Source of the DNA: Metellina segmentata
Taxonomy: Eukaryota; Arthropoda; Arachnida; Araneae; Tetragnathidae
Direction of reading: 5' to 3'
NCBI GenBank assembly: GCA_947359465.1
Contig: OX375876.1
Coordinates: 85,272,359 to 85,336,358, forward strand
Length of the DNA: 64,000 nucleotides
Positions within the stretch are counted from its first letter, which is position 1, and every line of letters begins with the position of its first letter. The notes under the pieces are model-generated. The model was not told the origin of the DNA and made no database searches. It worked only from the letters and a program-made list of their open reading frames with translations. This document shows positions 1 to 11,620 of this stretch, in pieces. The translations under genes were made by a program, and so were the position numbers.

Positions 1-51
1 GTTTAAGTAATCTTTTATTTTAGACCACTCTAATTTCAACTGTGGACTTCG

Positions 52-357
52 TCATTTTCGTCCGAGCGTCTGAAGAAACTCTTCGCGAAAAAAATATTTG
101 AAATTCAAATCGATTCCCACGTGTACAAAGGTTGTCGAGTTATTGAAGCTTCGAGTGAGACAGGCGATTTGAGTCCGTGTCTTTGACATCTCTTCAAGCG
201 TGATATCGTGAATGAGAATGAATGTGTTAATGTAAATTACTCTTCCGGCATTGTATACTAAACAGGATTCGTCTACGTTTTGGAATGCAATATGAAAGAA
301 ACTCATAACTGAAATGGGTAAGAGATTATTATAAACTTTAAAATTAAATAAATGCAA
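52..357 (-). other. Unassigned open frame, 101 codons
   Basis: An open frame of 101 codons beginning MHLFNFKVYNN on the minus strand. No domain, signal peptide or membrane segment is recognisable. The composition (LTRSFNNSTTFVHVGIDL) is less low-complexity than neighbouring chance frames, so a decayed exon or transposon fragment is possible. No flanking splice sites could be fixed, and it may well be chance. I see nothing else in 1-688. Confidence 0.12.
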
Positions 358-688
358 AAAATGTATTTTTTTTTTGGAACTTTGAGTATATGATGTACGA
401 TTTTTCTATCAGGCTCGCTGATGATTGATGCAAAACAAAAATTTACTTACTATTTTATTTAAAGAATAAAGCCACAGATACATTCAAAATCGAAAGATTT
501 TTACGAGATTCTTACGTAAACATATTTCTGTTGCTATACTTAAAAGAATGGTTTTAATTCTCAAACTCAGTGCTATTCCCAAGAGTTGATAGAAACTAAT
601 TGTTATAAACTTAATAAAAAAGTCCATTTCCGTGACCAATGATGATATCGATGATTTTTTTCAGCTCAAATATCTATAACAGTAACGA

Positions 689-895
689 CGGTCTGGTAGC
701 CGAATGGTTAGCTCTCTGTCCAAAAGCTTTTGGGTTCGAATCCCATATTCACGTTAGCGTGAAGTGGAAGTTTTGGAGAATGGGGTGTCCTCATCATCTG
801 ACTGGTTCCAAATTATGAGATGTTGTCTTCGGATCTTCGATTCCGAACAGTCTCTATTTACCCGTTGTGTTGCTTAACAACTCAATCATTGAATT
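689..895 (+). repeat. SINE-A, diverged copy
   Basis: The head carries a tRNA-like A box region (GTAGCCGAATGGTTAGC) and B box (GGGTTCGAATCCC). The body matches the SINE-A consensus with several gaps (AGAATGGGGTGTCC, CATCATCTGACTGGTTC, ACCCGTTGTGTTGCT). Divergence and internal deletions mark it as old. From 901 to 1223 I see only AT-rich sequence. Confidence 0.75.
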
Positions 896-1223
896 CCACT
901 CAACTATCGAATTCCACTCAAGCATCGAATCGAGGAAAAGGCTTTTTTAGTGATTTGGAATCTGCTTTTTAAGCAGTAGGTTCCGTTTTAATTAGCTCTT
1001 GTGTTGCAAAAGAAGACCGAAGAGCGAAAAACCAGAGCCGAAACTACGACCTAATTTCCTAATTAATATTAAAAGACTGGATGACATTCGAATCTTACAT
1101 ATCACATTAAATCGAAATTTTACTGTGAATAAACATTTAATTTGTTGTATTACATTGAAAATGTATTTTTTATAAGCACCTATATATTATATTTTATCAC
1201 ATACATTTAATTTTTATTGTTGC

Positions 1224-1366
1224 TAAAATAATTCCAAACTATACGTCCATTTGTTACCATTTCATGTATTAAAATTTTTTTTAATACATTTTTTAAAACA
1301 TCAATTTAAAATAATTCCAAACTATACGTCCATTTGTTACCATTTCATGTATTAAAATTTTTTTTA
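1224..1366. repeat. Direct repeat, two about 60-bp copies
   Basis: Two nearly identical segments beginning TAAAATAATTCCAAAC lie at 1224-1283 and 1307-1366, 83 bp apart start to start. Both end in an A4T8-type run. This is a local duplication in AT-rich DNA with no coding content. Confidence 0.9.
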
Positions 1367-1555
1367 TAAAAAATCATGTCTGCTAAGCCTACTCCGCACA
1401 TAGGTCCGTGGTCAGTGGTTGAGAAGATTTCTCCGCTCATAACGGTCTTAAACAAAAAATTAAACCACAGTTTACTTCCTGCACCAGTGGCTATCGTGAT
1501 GAACCAAAATAACAACTCCGTTGGGGATGGACAGGCCGTTATTTGAGGGAAGGGG

Positions 1556-1795
1556 GCGTCGTGAATCAGTAGTTATACCATCTGCGTTAGCAACTTGCGA
1601 GTTAAAATTTCCACAGGTTCATCTCCCTTCGTATATTTTTCTCTTCCGTCAATAAAACTTTTCTTGTGTGTATGTTCATTTACTAGATGTTGTCTATCCA
1701 GTGTCTAACGCAACATGGCCAAGTACGGCCCTTGCGCCACAAAAAATAATAATAATAAAATCAATTCAACCAATCAATCAATCAACCAACCGTTT
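1556..1795 (+). repeat. SINE-B copy
   Basis: Family description: SINE-B has a tRNA-like head (about GGCTCAGTGGGTTTGTCCA, B box GGTTCGATTCC). The middle contains TCTGTGTCAGTAAAACTTTC and TTACTTGACGTTGTC. The tail is GGCGCAGCTTGGCC, then CTTGCGCCATAAAACCCC and ACCAACC-type repeats. This copy has a weak head (B box like GGTTCATCTCC), a good middle and tail, and a final AAT/CAACC-rich run. Confidence 0.8.
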
Positions 1796-2430
1796 CTATG
1801 TGGTGTGCTAGACGTGCACTTTCACGTTGCAAGAAAATATAAGGGCGGCAGAAAAACACAGTCGCAGTATGCCTCCACCTTAAAATAACCAGGACGAGCA
1901 ATACGTTTTCATATAGTAATTTTATTCGGCCTTTGTAGGTTCTTTTTGCGATTGTTAAAAAAGATTGTTTATGAATCAGCATATTTTGTTCTAAATTTAC
2001 ATCAGAATGTTCAAAGGGTAAGGATGTATTCAGATGGAATGCCCATCCTTACCGAAATCATTTTGGAGTTAAAAGGTTATGAGACATACATGGTGAAGCA
2101 AGCTATGTAAGAAAATTAAGGTTTCGAAAATCACTGGTGAAATATTCGCTTGATTATTTCTTGAAACAGTAAAAAAAATCAATCGTAATACTCATTTTGC
2201 AATTACGGGAACCGGGAGAAAGAACAGAGGGCCATAAATTATTTTCTGAATACGTGCCTGCTTTTAGAAAATAAAGAATTTTTTTTTTGTAAGAGGAGAG
2301 GGCGGTTTGTTGAGGTTTTCACGTGGGCAGCTAATACCTAAAAAACTTTTTTTGGGACTATATTTGCCCATTTCTAGTTTTCAGGTGTGGACATTTTGAG
2401 TTCGTGATTGCGTTTGTATGTGTCTAATAA
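1796..2430. other. Unannotated AT-rich interval
   Basis: No gene, SINE or terminal inverted repeat is recognised. Short chance frames occur, such as a 66-codon minus frame overlapping 1796-1982. A poly-T run lies near 2280. Confidence 0.5.
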
Positions 2431-3162
2431 TACGAGGGAGTATCAATAAGTAACGCATATAATGTAAAAAATAATAATAATAAAAGCAGATAATGACAAA
2501 AGGAACCAGATATGATAGTATTACCCATTTATTACTTTTCCACATAATTTCCATGCTTGTTGAGGCATTTTCCACAACGATGGATCAGTTTGAAAATCCC
2601 GGTCTCGTAAAACTCCGTCGGCTGCTAGAAGAGCCACCTTCGCACGGCCCGTTTGAGTGCCGTCGTCAGTGTCAAACTTCTTTTACCGTCAAGGAACTTC
2701 TTTATGGGTCCATAAAGATGGAAATCGGAGGGTGTCAGGTCCAGGCTGTATGGACTGTGCTCCAAAACTTCCCAATCGAAACCCTGCACTTTTGCACGAA
2801 ATAGGCGAGACACTTGCGGACAAGCGATGTCGTGCAGCAGTCGAATGTGATGATTTGTTGCACTGCGCTTTGGACCCATAAAGAAGTTCCTTGACTGCAA
2901 GAAGTTTGACTCTGACGACGGCACTCAAACGGGCCGAGCGAAGGTGGCTCTTCTAGCAGCCGACGGAGTTTTAGGAGACCGAGATTTTCAAACTGATCCA
3001 TCGTTGGGGAAAATGCCTCAACATGCATGGAAATTATGTGGAAAAATAATAAATGGGTAATACTTTCATATCTGTTTCCTATTGTCATTAATTACTTTTA
3101 TTATTATTATTATAATTATTATTATTTACATTATGTGCGTTACTTATTGGTACTCCTTCGTA
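2431..3162 (-). mobile_element. Fold-back mariner built from two inverted 3' halves
   Basis: The element is bounded by TA and by TIRs TACGAGGGAGTATCAATAAG (2431) and CTTATTGGTACTCC...CGTA (ending 3162). Its two arms, about 2431-2718 and 2868-3162, are long inverted copies of one another. Read on the minus strand, 2870 down to 2431 encodes the C-terminal third of a mariner transposase. It contains a decayed HDNARPH-type motif (LLHDIACPQVS), then FDWEVLEHSPYSLDLTPSDFH and the end GNYVEK-stop. The right arm, on the plus strand, encodes the same C-terminus (IFKLIHRWGKCLN, GNYVEK, stop) with in-frame stops. Both ends are therefore the 3' end of one mariner. The N-terminal part is absent, so the element is non-autonomous. 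Confidence 0.88.
2625..2867 (-). pseudogene. Mariner transposase C-terminal relic
   Basis: The best-preserved transposase piece lies in the minus strand across the loop and left arm of the fold-back element. It reads LLHDIACPQVSRLFRAKVQG and then WEVLEHSPYSLDLTPSDFH, the region between the second and third catalytic aspartates in mariner (DD34D) enzymes. Both motif aspartates (HD and PSD) are still visible. The normal N-to-R portion of the HDNARPH motif has changed, and the helix-turn-helix domain and first aspartate are missing. It cannot encode an active transposase. Confidence 0.85.
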
Positions 3163-3470
3163 GATAATGGCATGATCATTCTAGCCTTTTATGTATGGGA
3201 TGCTTTTTTTCCCAGCATTTCCAGACAAAACATTTTTTTAACCAACATCCGTTTCCGGCCTATCGGATGTCAGCAGATGAGCAACCCAATAGATATGGAG
3301 TGATAAAGTGCTATTAAAACACTATCTACAGTATTTGTAATTGTATTGCTAGATATTTTAGGTCAGTCCTCCTTAGGTGGTCCTAGGTCATTTCTTCCAG
3401 TTCATCACTCCAATAAGATGCGTCTTTGTAGATAGTCATTTTCGGTAAGAGGTCGAAAGCAAGCGACTCC
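3163..3470. other. Unannotated interval
   Basis: No recognisable gene or repeat boundary. A 73-codon plus frame (from 3082) begins in the mariner TIR and runs out to 3303. It has no family resemblance. Confidence 0.4.
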
Positions 3471-3474
3471 AACA

Positions 3475-3735
3475 GTTATGGTGTTCGAAACTCGATCTAG
3501 CCAAAGATCGTTGAGTTCACGGTGGCTGGTGCACGTTAAATATTTCGTGGCCTCAATGTCCTCACGTTGACGAGAATGGGGTGCCAATTCAGGTGTTTAC
3601 CTCGTCATCTGACTGGTTCAAAATTACGAGGTGTTGTCCTTCGATCTTCTTTCCCTTATGGATCGGCCTTTATCCCAGGCACCGTTGTCAGTAGAACGTT
3701 ATGTTGCTCAAGTGCAACGTTAATCAACTACTTAC
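3475..3735 (+). repeat. SINE-A2 variant copy
   Basis: Variant A2 has the usual SINE-A body but a different head and the motif GGCTGGTGCACGTTAAAT followed by CGTGGCCTCAATGTCC. Here the head (TTCGAAACTCGATC) is degraded. The body is recognisable through CATCTGACTGGTTCAAAATT, ACGAGGTGTTGTCC and the end GTGCAACGTTAAT. Confidence 0.8.
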
Positions 3736-4974
3736 CAACAGCTCTGGTCATGAAACCTGGAATACGAGCTTTATTTCTCAATCAAACATTCCACTTCTGT
3801 ATTCTTCTCTTTGCAGATTGAAAATCTATTACTCGTTAAAGACTAGCATTATGACGATAAACATAAATTTATGTTGGAAACTGTGCTCCAGCCTTAGCTA
3901 TTTTATCAGTTTGCTCATTTCCACTGTACCTTGGGATCCTGTTAACTTTTTCTTGACCGACCTTTCCAAAGTGACTTATTTTTTCTCTACATCAATGCAT
4001 TAAATCATTAGTTTTGACTTGGTGTGGCAAGAGCTATTTGCGCATGCGAATCGATGAAAAATACAACATTGTTCTGAGAACAGTTTTCAACTTCGTCCAC
4101 AATCAAACAGCTACACTCTCTTAGTCGAAGTTATCGTAGAAAAGACAAAATATGGAGGTGCCGTCTTCTTGCTCACACGACTGTGTCTCTAAATGTGTTC
4201 CGTTTGAAGAAAAGTCATGGATGAAAAGGGTAAATTCTGGCCCCAAAGCGAGCGTGAGAATCGATGAGATGTTTTACTGGATCTCTGTTACAGTTACTTA
4301 ACGTCCAACGCAAATGGCAACATCACACGCGAACTGAAGACAGTGATTTCATTGAGTCTTCGAAATTGAGTTACACCGTCCACGGAAAAAATCTCAGCGT
4401 GCCATTAATCTTTTTAATGAAGAAGAGTAACGCGTGACTAACGCCATTTTCGGAGAAATCCTGAAACAATTCGAGTTCTATTCTTTTTTTATTTGCCCTT
4501 CCGGACATAATTTGTGGCTTCTGACGTTTTTGGGAGGGAAAGGTTTCTCTCGAGATCTCTGCTGCTTCAATCGCGACGCTGTCGGTTATGTGCGATTGGT
4601 CAATTAGTTTTATGGATGATCTGATGTTCCAGATGAATTGATTTCTCTATAAATCCTGCAAAACGTCCATTTTAAATTATTTCAATTTTTTAAGGTATGA
4701 AAAACTTGACTGTAATAAAAAAATTTGAAAGGAAACTGAAACATCTTGTTCAAAAGCTGGTTCGGTTCTCACATGTGCTGATATTGGATTGGGTAATTGG
4801 AATTTCTTCGTTTTCTGCAATTCGAAAACGAGGTAGTTGACGTAGTTAGTTCTTCGAACCAAACCAACTTTACCATAACAATTAGATTGGCTTAAAGCAA
4901 ACTGGAGATGTTAATCTGAGGTAGAGAGTTAAATCAGGCATTCTAACCGCAGACCAAGAAGCAGTCAGCAGTGG
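3736..4974. other. Unannotated interval
   Basis: No SINE, TIR pair or plausible exon recognised. The segment just before the mariner relic may include decayed upstream transposase sequence, but I could not find conserved motifs in it. Confidence 0.4.
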
Positions 4975-5390
4975 TTAATTAGAAAGGAGTTCTCTTTCAC
5001 CGAGACAATGTCAGACCATACATGGTAAGATTGATCCAGGAAATGATTATTCGACTGCTGGAAACTTCTACCCCAGTATCCATATTCCTCAGACATTTGG
5101 ACAATTGCTTTCTCTGCTATAGGCAATCATTTACGAAATCAGTTACTCCAAAATCGAAAAGACGTTGAAAAGGAGTAAAAAGTAATTTTTATATACCAGA
5201 GGAAAACTTTTCTGAAAAAGGAATAGAAAAAGTTGGATTGTTGAAAAAAGGAAAAAGAAGCCGAAGGTTACTACTTTTCTGAATAAAGCATTGTTTGATC
5301 CACTTTGCATAATTTATCTTGTCATTATTGGTTGAAACGGCATGGATTTTCTTGGTGGCCCGATACAAAAGAATCATTTTATATCCAACT
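4975..5390 (+). pseudogene. Mariner transposase relic
   Basis: The plus strand reads KGVLFHRDNVRPYMVRLIQE from about 4980. This is the mariner HRDNARPH motif with the following helix, as in SETMAR-type transposases. After several frame changes, EKGIEKVGLLKKG-like sequence (about 5210-5265) matches the usual mariner C-terminal region. Stops and frameshifts separate the pieces. The N-terminal DNA-binding part was not found upstream and no TIRs were identified. Orientation and family are fairly secure; the limits are approximate. Confidence 0.65.
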
Positions 5391-6775
5391 TACATGAATG
5401 TAGTCTTTAATAACACGAATTTCACAACTCTGATAATCTCCCTAAATCTATATTAAATTCTCAACCAAGTGTTCTTATATTTTATAGAGAAGCAACTAAA
5501 ATTAAACGTATTTAAATTGCAATGCAGGCAAATTATCTCATGAGCTAACAGTTCTTACGATGTGGCGTGCTTTGGATTCCACTTGATGGGTTTTGTGTTT
5601 TTTTCCTTTCATTGAAAATCCTCTTGCACCTCATTTATTTGCGAAAATAGTCTATCAAAAATTAGAATAAATTTCTTAGTGGAGATAAAGAATATTTCAC
5701 TTCATCGATTTAGTCAAAAAACGATGCTACAATCCACTAATTCAACTGATGTTATGACTGCAGTGTCTCTTGAAAACCACAACATTCGTCCTCTAAATGC
5801 GGATTTTTATATTCATCTCAGGCGAATTACAATCAAGTGCTTTTGTCATTACTTTTTAATGTCCGCATTGTTTCGAGTGTGAATCATTACATTTTTAAGT
5901 GCTTCGTTCTACGATTAATCGATTGTGGGCATCACTTAAATAAAGGGTACTTAATAAATGCGGTTGGATGGCTTTCGTGTTATTTCGCTCGGTATCGAGT
6001 TTTTGACACCTCATCTGTATTACTCAAAATGAAGCTCAGAGCCATTCAAATGGTTTAATAAGTTAGCGAGAGAAGGAAGAATTATCTAAAAAAGTTGCGG
6101 CTTAAAAGGGTTGTGGTAATGAATTTTTTTGTTTTATGCAATATAAATGATTTGAAATTGAACCTTTCAAAGACTTTCCGTATGTCAAAGTGATTTATTT
6201 GGGTTGTCTCTTTATGCCAAAGTATAAATTATTTATTACATATGATGTTGAGTGTAAAAAAATAAAAAATAAATAGTATAACTCAACCAATTTCAAAAAC
6301 AATTGTACCGTAAAAAAGAGTGCATTCTTAGGTGATGTTTTCAAATTTAAAAACTAATAGTAATAATATATAGATATGACAGTTTTTTAAAATATAACAA
6401 AAATGTCCCGATTTTTCCCGAATTAAAAAAAAATATTTTTAAGGAACCACATTAATGTATCCAAAAACTCCCGTTGATAGATACTCTAAAAAAATCACGA
6501 CTGAAGACTGAAAATTTGTACTTTTGCTCACTCCCTCGCGTTAGAAATTTCGCTTTTTCAATATTGACACTTAATAAACCCTAAACTAACAGCCGCATCA
6601 GAAAAAAAAAATTACAATTGTCCAGGAAACACGGTGAAGAACAAACCATGATAATTTCGTAATTTTCTGATCTGTACTTTCTCTGTAAACCGCCTAAGAA
6701 TCGAGCTATACAACAGTTTTCAATCCTGCGGCGACCGGGATAACTTTTTTAGAATAGAGAGATATATTAATTTGC
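5391..6775. other. Unannotated AT-rich interval
   Basis: Contains two short plus-strand frames (5679-5882 and 5837-6058) with no recognisable domain and no convincing splice context. Otherwise AT-rich, with no SINE. Confidence 0.4.
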
Positions 6776-6779
6776 TTTG

Positions 6780-6945
6780 ATGGGGGACAAAGGGTTCGAT
6801 TCCTTCTTGAATGTATCTTTTCTATGTCAGTAAAACTTTCTATGTGTGTGTATATGTTCATTACTTATAGTTGCCTGACTTGTATTTAGCGCAGCTTGAC
6901 CAAAATAGGGATTTTGCGTCACAAAACCCCCGAACCCTCAACCTT
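6780..6945 (+). repeat. SINE-B, 5'-truncated or diverged
   Basis: The B box (GGGTTCGATTCC), the middle (GTCAGTAAAACTTTC) and the tail (GCGCAGCTTGACC, TTTTGCGTCACAAAACC) are visible, and the A-box side is lost. It ends in CCCTCAACC. Confidence 0.75.
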
Positions 6946-7916
6946 TGGTACAAATAGTCGTATTAATCGGAGTTAAAAAGTAGAATGTTTTTGTATTATT
7001 TTATAAACTGTTATAAAATATTTCTATGTAAAGAAGATTCATTTTACTTTCTGAATCCTAATTCCGTTTTTCAACGTTGTGTCGTAATTATAGCAGTTTG
7101 TTCGTGTTTTGAACCTTGTGGCCATAACCCATACACAATTCCTATTTTAATTATTGTTGCGACCCACGATTGGGGTCACCAGTACCATGTTACAGGGGCC
7201 GTTAAGCTTGAAAGTTATTTGAGCTATGTTCAGCCTGTAACAACCCGCTAAACTTTCTTAATTGCTCATAAAAATTGATGGAAATGTGTTACATTTCATA
7301 TTTTCTTCAATCCGTTCAAAAGAATATAACATCCATACTCATAAATGGATTTCATAGCTCTAAATAAAATTATCAAAAAATTTACAATAGTATTTTATTT
7401 ACAGATTCGTAATTAAAATATCAAATTAATGGCAAAAAACTCATCTCATTCCTACCTCCACAATACCTCCACTTTTACTTAATTTTCATTCGTCTTTTTG
7501 AACCTTTTTTCGCACATATTTTTTTGAGAGTTGATTTCCATCTTCCAGATTTATCGTTGCTTACTGCTAAATAATTTCATTAGTGGAGAGATCTTCCGTG
7601 AACTTTTAGCAATAATATGCAACCCTTTTGCTCAAATCAAGTATGTTTAAATTAAGCGGCAAAATTATTGAATGTATCCCATAACAGTCGATTTTATATT
7701 GTTTATACCCGTTGTTGCTATTCGACAACAATCAAATGACGCCAATTTCTGATACATGTTACATATAGATTCTATATTCTACATATAGATTTCAAAGCAC
7801 TTGAAGTTGATAGTTTTCCTGCTAGATAAATCGCTGCAGCGTATATGATGGTTTACCATTGTACTACGCAACTCAAATCTATCGAAAACGTAAACTAATG
7901 CTTTTTATATAAATGA
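6946..7916. other. Unannotated interval
   Basis: An 88-codon plus frame (6985-7251) begins MFLYYFINCYKIF with no recognised domain. The rest is AT-rich, including a short repeat of TAGATTCTATATTCTACATA near 7765. No feature can be supported. Confidence 0.4.
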
Positions 7917-8389
7917 CTAGCCACTGCGTGGCCAGCACGGCTTGCCCGTGACAGTTCTTTTCGTGAGGTCAGGTGTGACCACTGCTCACTAATCCCCGGT
8001 AATTGCTACGAATTCCCATTTGGTTTGCAAAGTAACCCAAATGGGAATTCGTAGCCTATTGGATAACAGCCACAACGGCGTTGCCCGTGGTGGTATTTTT
8101 TTGGTCTGCTGAAAAATCGTTCCTCCGCAAAATAAAACGGAAACGGAAAAAAATAAATTTAGAATCTAATCTCTTTCTGGTGTTACCATTCTAAACAAAA
8201 CAATAATAATAATAATTAAATTCATTTAAAAATGTTCTAGATTAAAATTTAAATTTCGACGCGACACAAAATTCGCGAAAAATTTGGACTACCTGTGTGC
8301 CAAATCACATTACTGTAAGTGCCATAGATTCGTCAGGGCACTGGATAGAGACACAGACACACAGAAACTTCATTTTATAATAGTAGAGA
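7917..8389 (-). mobile_element. Non-autonomous Helitron-like element
   Basis: Read on the minus strand, the element begins TCTCTACTATTATAAAA and ends CTAG, with A before and T after. These match the Helitron rules (TC...CTRR, insertion between A and T). A short hairpin (GCCAC-TGC-GTGGC) abuts the 3' end, closer than usual, and is preceded by GC-rich sequence with GGCAACGCCG-type words. The 5' part (TGTGTGCC, GGCACTTACAG, TTTCGACGCG) is shared with the copy at 11621-12080. There are no Rep or helicase sequences. The alternative is another family with similar ends. Confidence 0.65.
8005..8055. repeat. Perfect 19-bp inverted repeat (hairpin)
   Basis: The arms GCTACGAATTCCCATTTGG (8005-8023) and its exact reverse complement (8037-8055) are separated by 13 bp. 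It lies inside the Helitron-like element near its 3' end and is absent from the other copies, so it was acquired by this copy or lost from them. Confidence 0.95.
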
Positions 8390-9650
8390 TGTGAAATGAA
8401 ATTAACTGTTCAATTTAATTAGCCCCGCTTGAAGCTTTTTAAAATGAAAACGTTTTGATGCTAAGAAATCAAAAGACCTTAATTCGATATGAAAATGCCG
8501 ATTTAAAAGAAGCCAAGTCAATGCGTAGAACATTTTCATATTTGTTTATACCATACTTTCCCACAGTGTTCGCTAATGTCTCCTTGTGGGCGCTGAAGGA
8601 ATCTTGGAGGGGGGAGGCTGGCCCCATAAACAATAGGGGGCGTTGAGGAGAAAGAGTAGACAAATAAGATACTAAAAATGTGTCGCCAGAAAATGTTTTA
8701 AGCAAACACTGATTATACTTGACCATAAAGATATTCCCTGCACTGATGCATTGTCGCAAGAATTATGCTTAGTAAAATGCAAGCTATGACTGGTTGGACA
8801 AGACAACAAGTCTCGTAACAAGCGAATGTTAGCATATATGTACTTGCGCTCACTTTCGACTTAAGCAGGTTCGTACAAGTCCAGTAGCAGGAATCTGCTA
8901 TGTCAAATTTACTGCGCAATACGATAAATACACGGGAAGACTTCAATCACAATAAGATTTGTTAACGAATTGTGTGGTAGCAGTTATCCGTTTGGTGCGC
9001 TGAAAGTGAAATACTACCTAGCATTTTTAATGCTCCTATTCAGGGCCTGTACTGATTACATAGAATGGATACAAGATATTATTATTTAAATAAGACTGCG
9101 ATTTTCAAGAATTTATTTACTATGCTGGAAATTTTCTTTTAATTACTAATAAGTATTGGATATTTATGGCTTGATCCGAAATGGATACGAGCAATTTTCA
9201 TTAAAGTTCTAGTTCTAGTTCTTCATGTGTGAAATTGAAACACTTGATTTCCACTTGCTACCCAGGTGAATCCAAATAGATATTCTTCAAACACAAAACA
9301 CCCCACAAAAGCTCATTGTAACAATATTAATTTTTTTTACAGAACCCATGACGGAACCAAAAATGTATATAAAATAAAATCGAATGTTTGAAGTATGACG
9401 TTATCCAATCGCCCCTAACCAATGTTAGCTGTATAATTTCAAGTTGTTTTGTTCCAAACTAGCTTTTTAAAGTTCTTAACTTGCACACGCAGCTATATAA
9501 ATATGCTGGCGAAATTAAAAAATTATGGGTACATCAACTCGTGCAATTTATTATTAGTTAAGGTAATTTTCCAGAGCGGTATTGAGTCAAAAAGAGTTTA
9601 GGAAACTGGTTTATACGAAGCTAGTACACACAATCCCATTGTCATAGGGA
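8390..9650. other. Unannotated interval
   Basis: Overlapping chance frames at 8455-8946 on both strands show no family motif. Nothing else is recognised. Confidence 0.4.
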
Positions 9651-9832
9651 CCGTCATGGCTCAGTGGATTTGTCCACTGTGCTACGAGTTATAGACAGTT
9701 GCAGGTTAGAATTCTGTCTATGTCACTAAAACTTGTATGCATGAATCCATTACTTGGCATTGTCTTATGTGTGGGGCAGCTTGACCACATATGGCGATAG
9801 CGCCATAGAACTCACCCCAAGTAACACATTGA
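9650..9832 (+). repeat. SINE-B copy
   Basis: The head GTCATGGCTCAGTGGATTTG carries the A box. A damaged B box (GGTTAGAATTC), the middle and the tail (GGGGCAGCTTGACC, TAGCGCCATAGAAC) follow in consensus order. Confidence 0.85.
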
Positions 9833-9884
9833 TTATATATGTATCGAATAAATATATAATTAGCATTAATCTCGTTCAAAGTTT

Positions 9885-10118
9885 TATTACCCTTTTGACT
9901 ACGGCTATAGGTGTAACTGGCTTGATTCTCTCTTTCTTGACTCAATTCTTCTAACTTTCAAGGTATATTACTGCTGTTCCCGCCGTAATCTTAATTTCTT
10001 TCGTGGCACGATTCGTAAAACTTTCAAGGTACAACTGTTGTATTGGTCGTAATCTAAATTCTTTCTTAGCGCGATCAAGGTACATCTGCTGTACAGTCCG
10101 TAGTCTAAATGTTAAAAC
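9885..10118. repeat. Degenerate tandem repeat C, about 60-bp unit
   Basis: Three imperfect units carry the words TTTCTT, GCGATT, CTTTCAAGGTACAACTG and CCGTAATCTAAATT in the same order. The same repeat flanks the transposon at 33454-35478, so it is a dispersed family rather than a single-locus array. Confidence 0.75.
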
Positions 10119-10157
10119 CACTAATATTATACATTACCATATTCTCATATAGCCTTC

Positions 10158-10474
10158 GATATAGTGATTAAGGTGTTAGCCTCTAGATCGGAAGGTTCCT
10201 GGTTCGAATCCGGGTACGGGCATGGATGTTTGTAAGCGTATGGTGTAGAGGCGGCTGGTGCACCTTAAATCTGTCGTGGCCGACAGTCCTCACGTTGGGT
10301 TGGCGTGGAAGTTTGGAGAGTGGGGTGCCAGCTCAGGTGTTGCTTCGTCATCTGACCGTGGTTCAAAATTACGAGGTGTTGTCCTCGGATCTTTCCCTCA
10401 AGGGACTGATCCTGGACCGTCGTCAATAGCCCGTTGTGTTGCTCTAGTACGACGTTAACTAAAATTACCATTAC
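10158..10474 (+). repeat. SINE-A, near full length with TSD
   Basis: Family description: the head is about TAGTGGTTAAGGTGTTAGCC, then CTAGATCGGAAGGTTCC and the B box TGGTTCGAATCCGGG. Next come GGATGTTTGTAAGCGTATGG and AGGCGGCTGGTGCACC. The body runs through GGAGAGTGGGGTGCCAGCTC, CATCTGACCGTGGTTC and ATCCCGGACCGTCGTC, ending CTAGTACGACGTTAA plus ATTACC repeats. This copy is flanked by CATATAGCCTTC (10146-10157) and CATATAGGCTTC (10475-10486), a 12-bp TSD with one mismatch. Short open frames inside it are translations of the SINE, not genes. Confidence 0.93.
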
Positions 10475-11454
10475 CATATAGGCTTCAAAAAATAGATCTT
10501 ATGTACTAAAGAACTACAAAATCTGCCGAGTGACGAAAAGTTTCTGATGAATCTGAAAAATTAGAAACATTTCACAGTTCAATTTGGATAAATAATTCGA
10601 GTTGCGCAACTATATTTCAATCGTTGAATTGAATTTCTCATATTTCAAATATGAGAAGATCTGTTATACTTTGTAAAGAGAATGTCAAAATTTTGGCCTA
10701 AACTTTATTAGTTGATTTAGTTATGCTTACCTTATTGATTCCGCTGTCCATACAGTGATAGCTAATACATGAAAATGGCGGTTTTGCGAAATGCAATCTT
10801 TTCAACGAATCGATTGCTCTTGCAATATTTCTTTGAAGAATTTGCGATTCTGTCCATCTAGCTTATCTTTAAAATAAGCTCATTTTTGAAAAATGCACTC
10901 ATTTCCAAATTGTTCTTTGTCACCTGCCCGTGTTCAGATTCGTCGATAATTTTATTTTTTCTCGTTTTGTGACGAAAATGTGAAGACGATTGATATATAT
11001 ATCACCGGTAGTAATATTTTAGTTCCCAGTGTCATGTCACTCCAACAGTTATATGTGGATTCGGAGGTGCCTAACACACATCTTTTTAGCTGTACTGACA
11101 TATTAATGTAAGTTCATTTCAAAATGTTACATTGTTACTAATTTTGTGCTGATTTTTCTATTAATATATTTTATATATTTGATACATTTTTCATTTTGGT
11201 TTGGTTTCTCTAAAAAGATGAAGTTTTCGAATTATCTTGCATAAAATTTTTTAATTTGAGAAAGCAGAGATATTTTAAACCACTATTCGGTAAGAAGACG
11301 TCTCAAAGTTCGGTCTTTGGAGTAAACTATTGTTATAAAATGCTGCGTATAAAAGTATTTGAGACCCCTTAACGTTTGGACACAACGAACTCCATCAATA
11401 GATGATTGATTATACTGCTATCCAGTGACCTTTTATTCTCTACAATTTAATCCT
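10475..11454. other. Unannotated interval
   Basis: AT-rich, with no repeat or coding signal that I recognise. A short ATATATAT-type tract occurs near 10995. Confidence 0.4.
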
Positions 11455-11545
11455 CGAAAAGTTTTCGACGAGATATCTCGTCCATCAAGATCTGACCAAC
11501 TTTGCTAATAACGAGATATCTGACGAGACAAAGTAACCCCAAAAG
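11455..11545 (+). repeat. Repeat D with palindromic core
   Basis: Shares TTTCGACGAGATATC, CCATCAAGATCTGACCAA and AACGAGATATC with 23630-23825 on the opposite strand. The segment GACGAGATATCTCGTC at 11467-11482 is a perfect 16-bp palindrome. This is a dispersed repeat of unknown type. Confidence 0.7.
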
Positions 11546-11620
11546 ATATCGATCTCAGTTAACACGGCAGTATATGTGTTTGATAGTCAACTCAAAAGCC
11601 GTTAGTTACGTTTGTTATCT

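Noticed and set aside
2493..3088. Pair of similar proteins on opposite strands
   Set aside because: They are the wrong-strand translations of the two inverted mariner arms.
10226..10477. Recurring 66-78 codon frames (MFVSVWCRGGW-type plus, VNVVLEQHNGLLTTVRDQS-type on the opposite strand) at many places
   Set aside because: All coincide with SINE-A copies and are simply translations of the SINE. They share no start context or selection signal.
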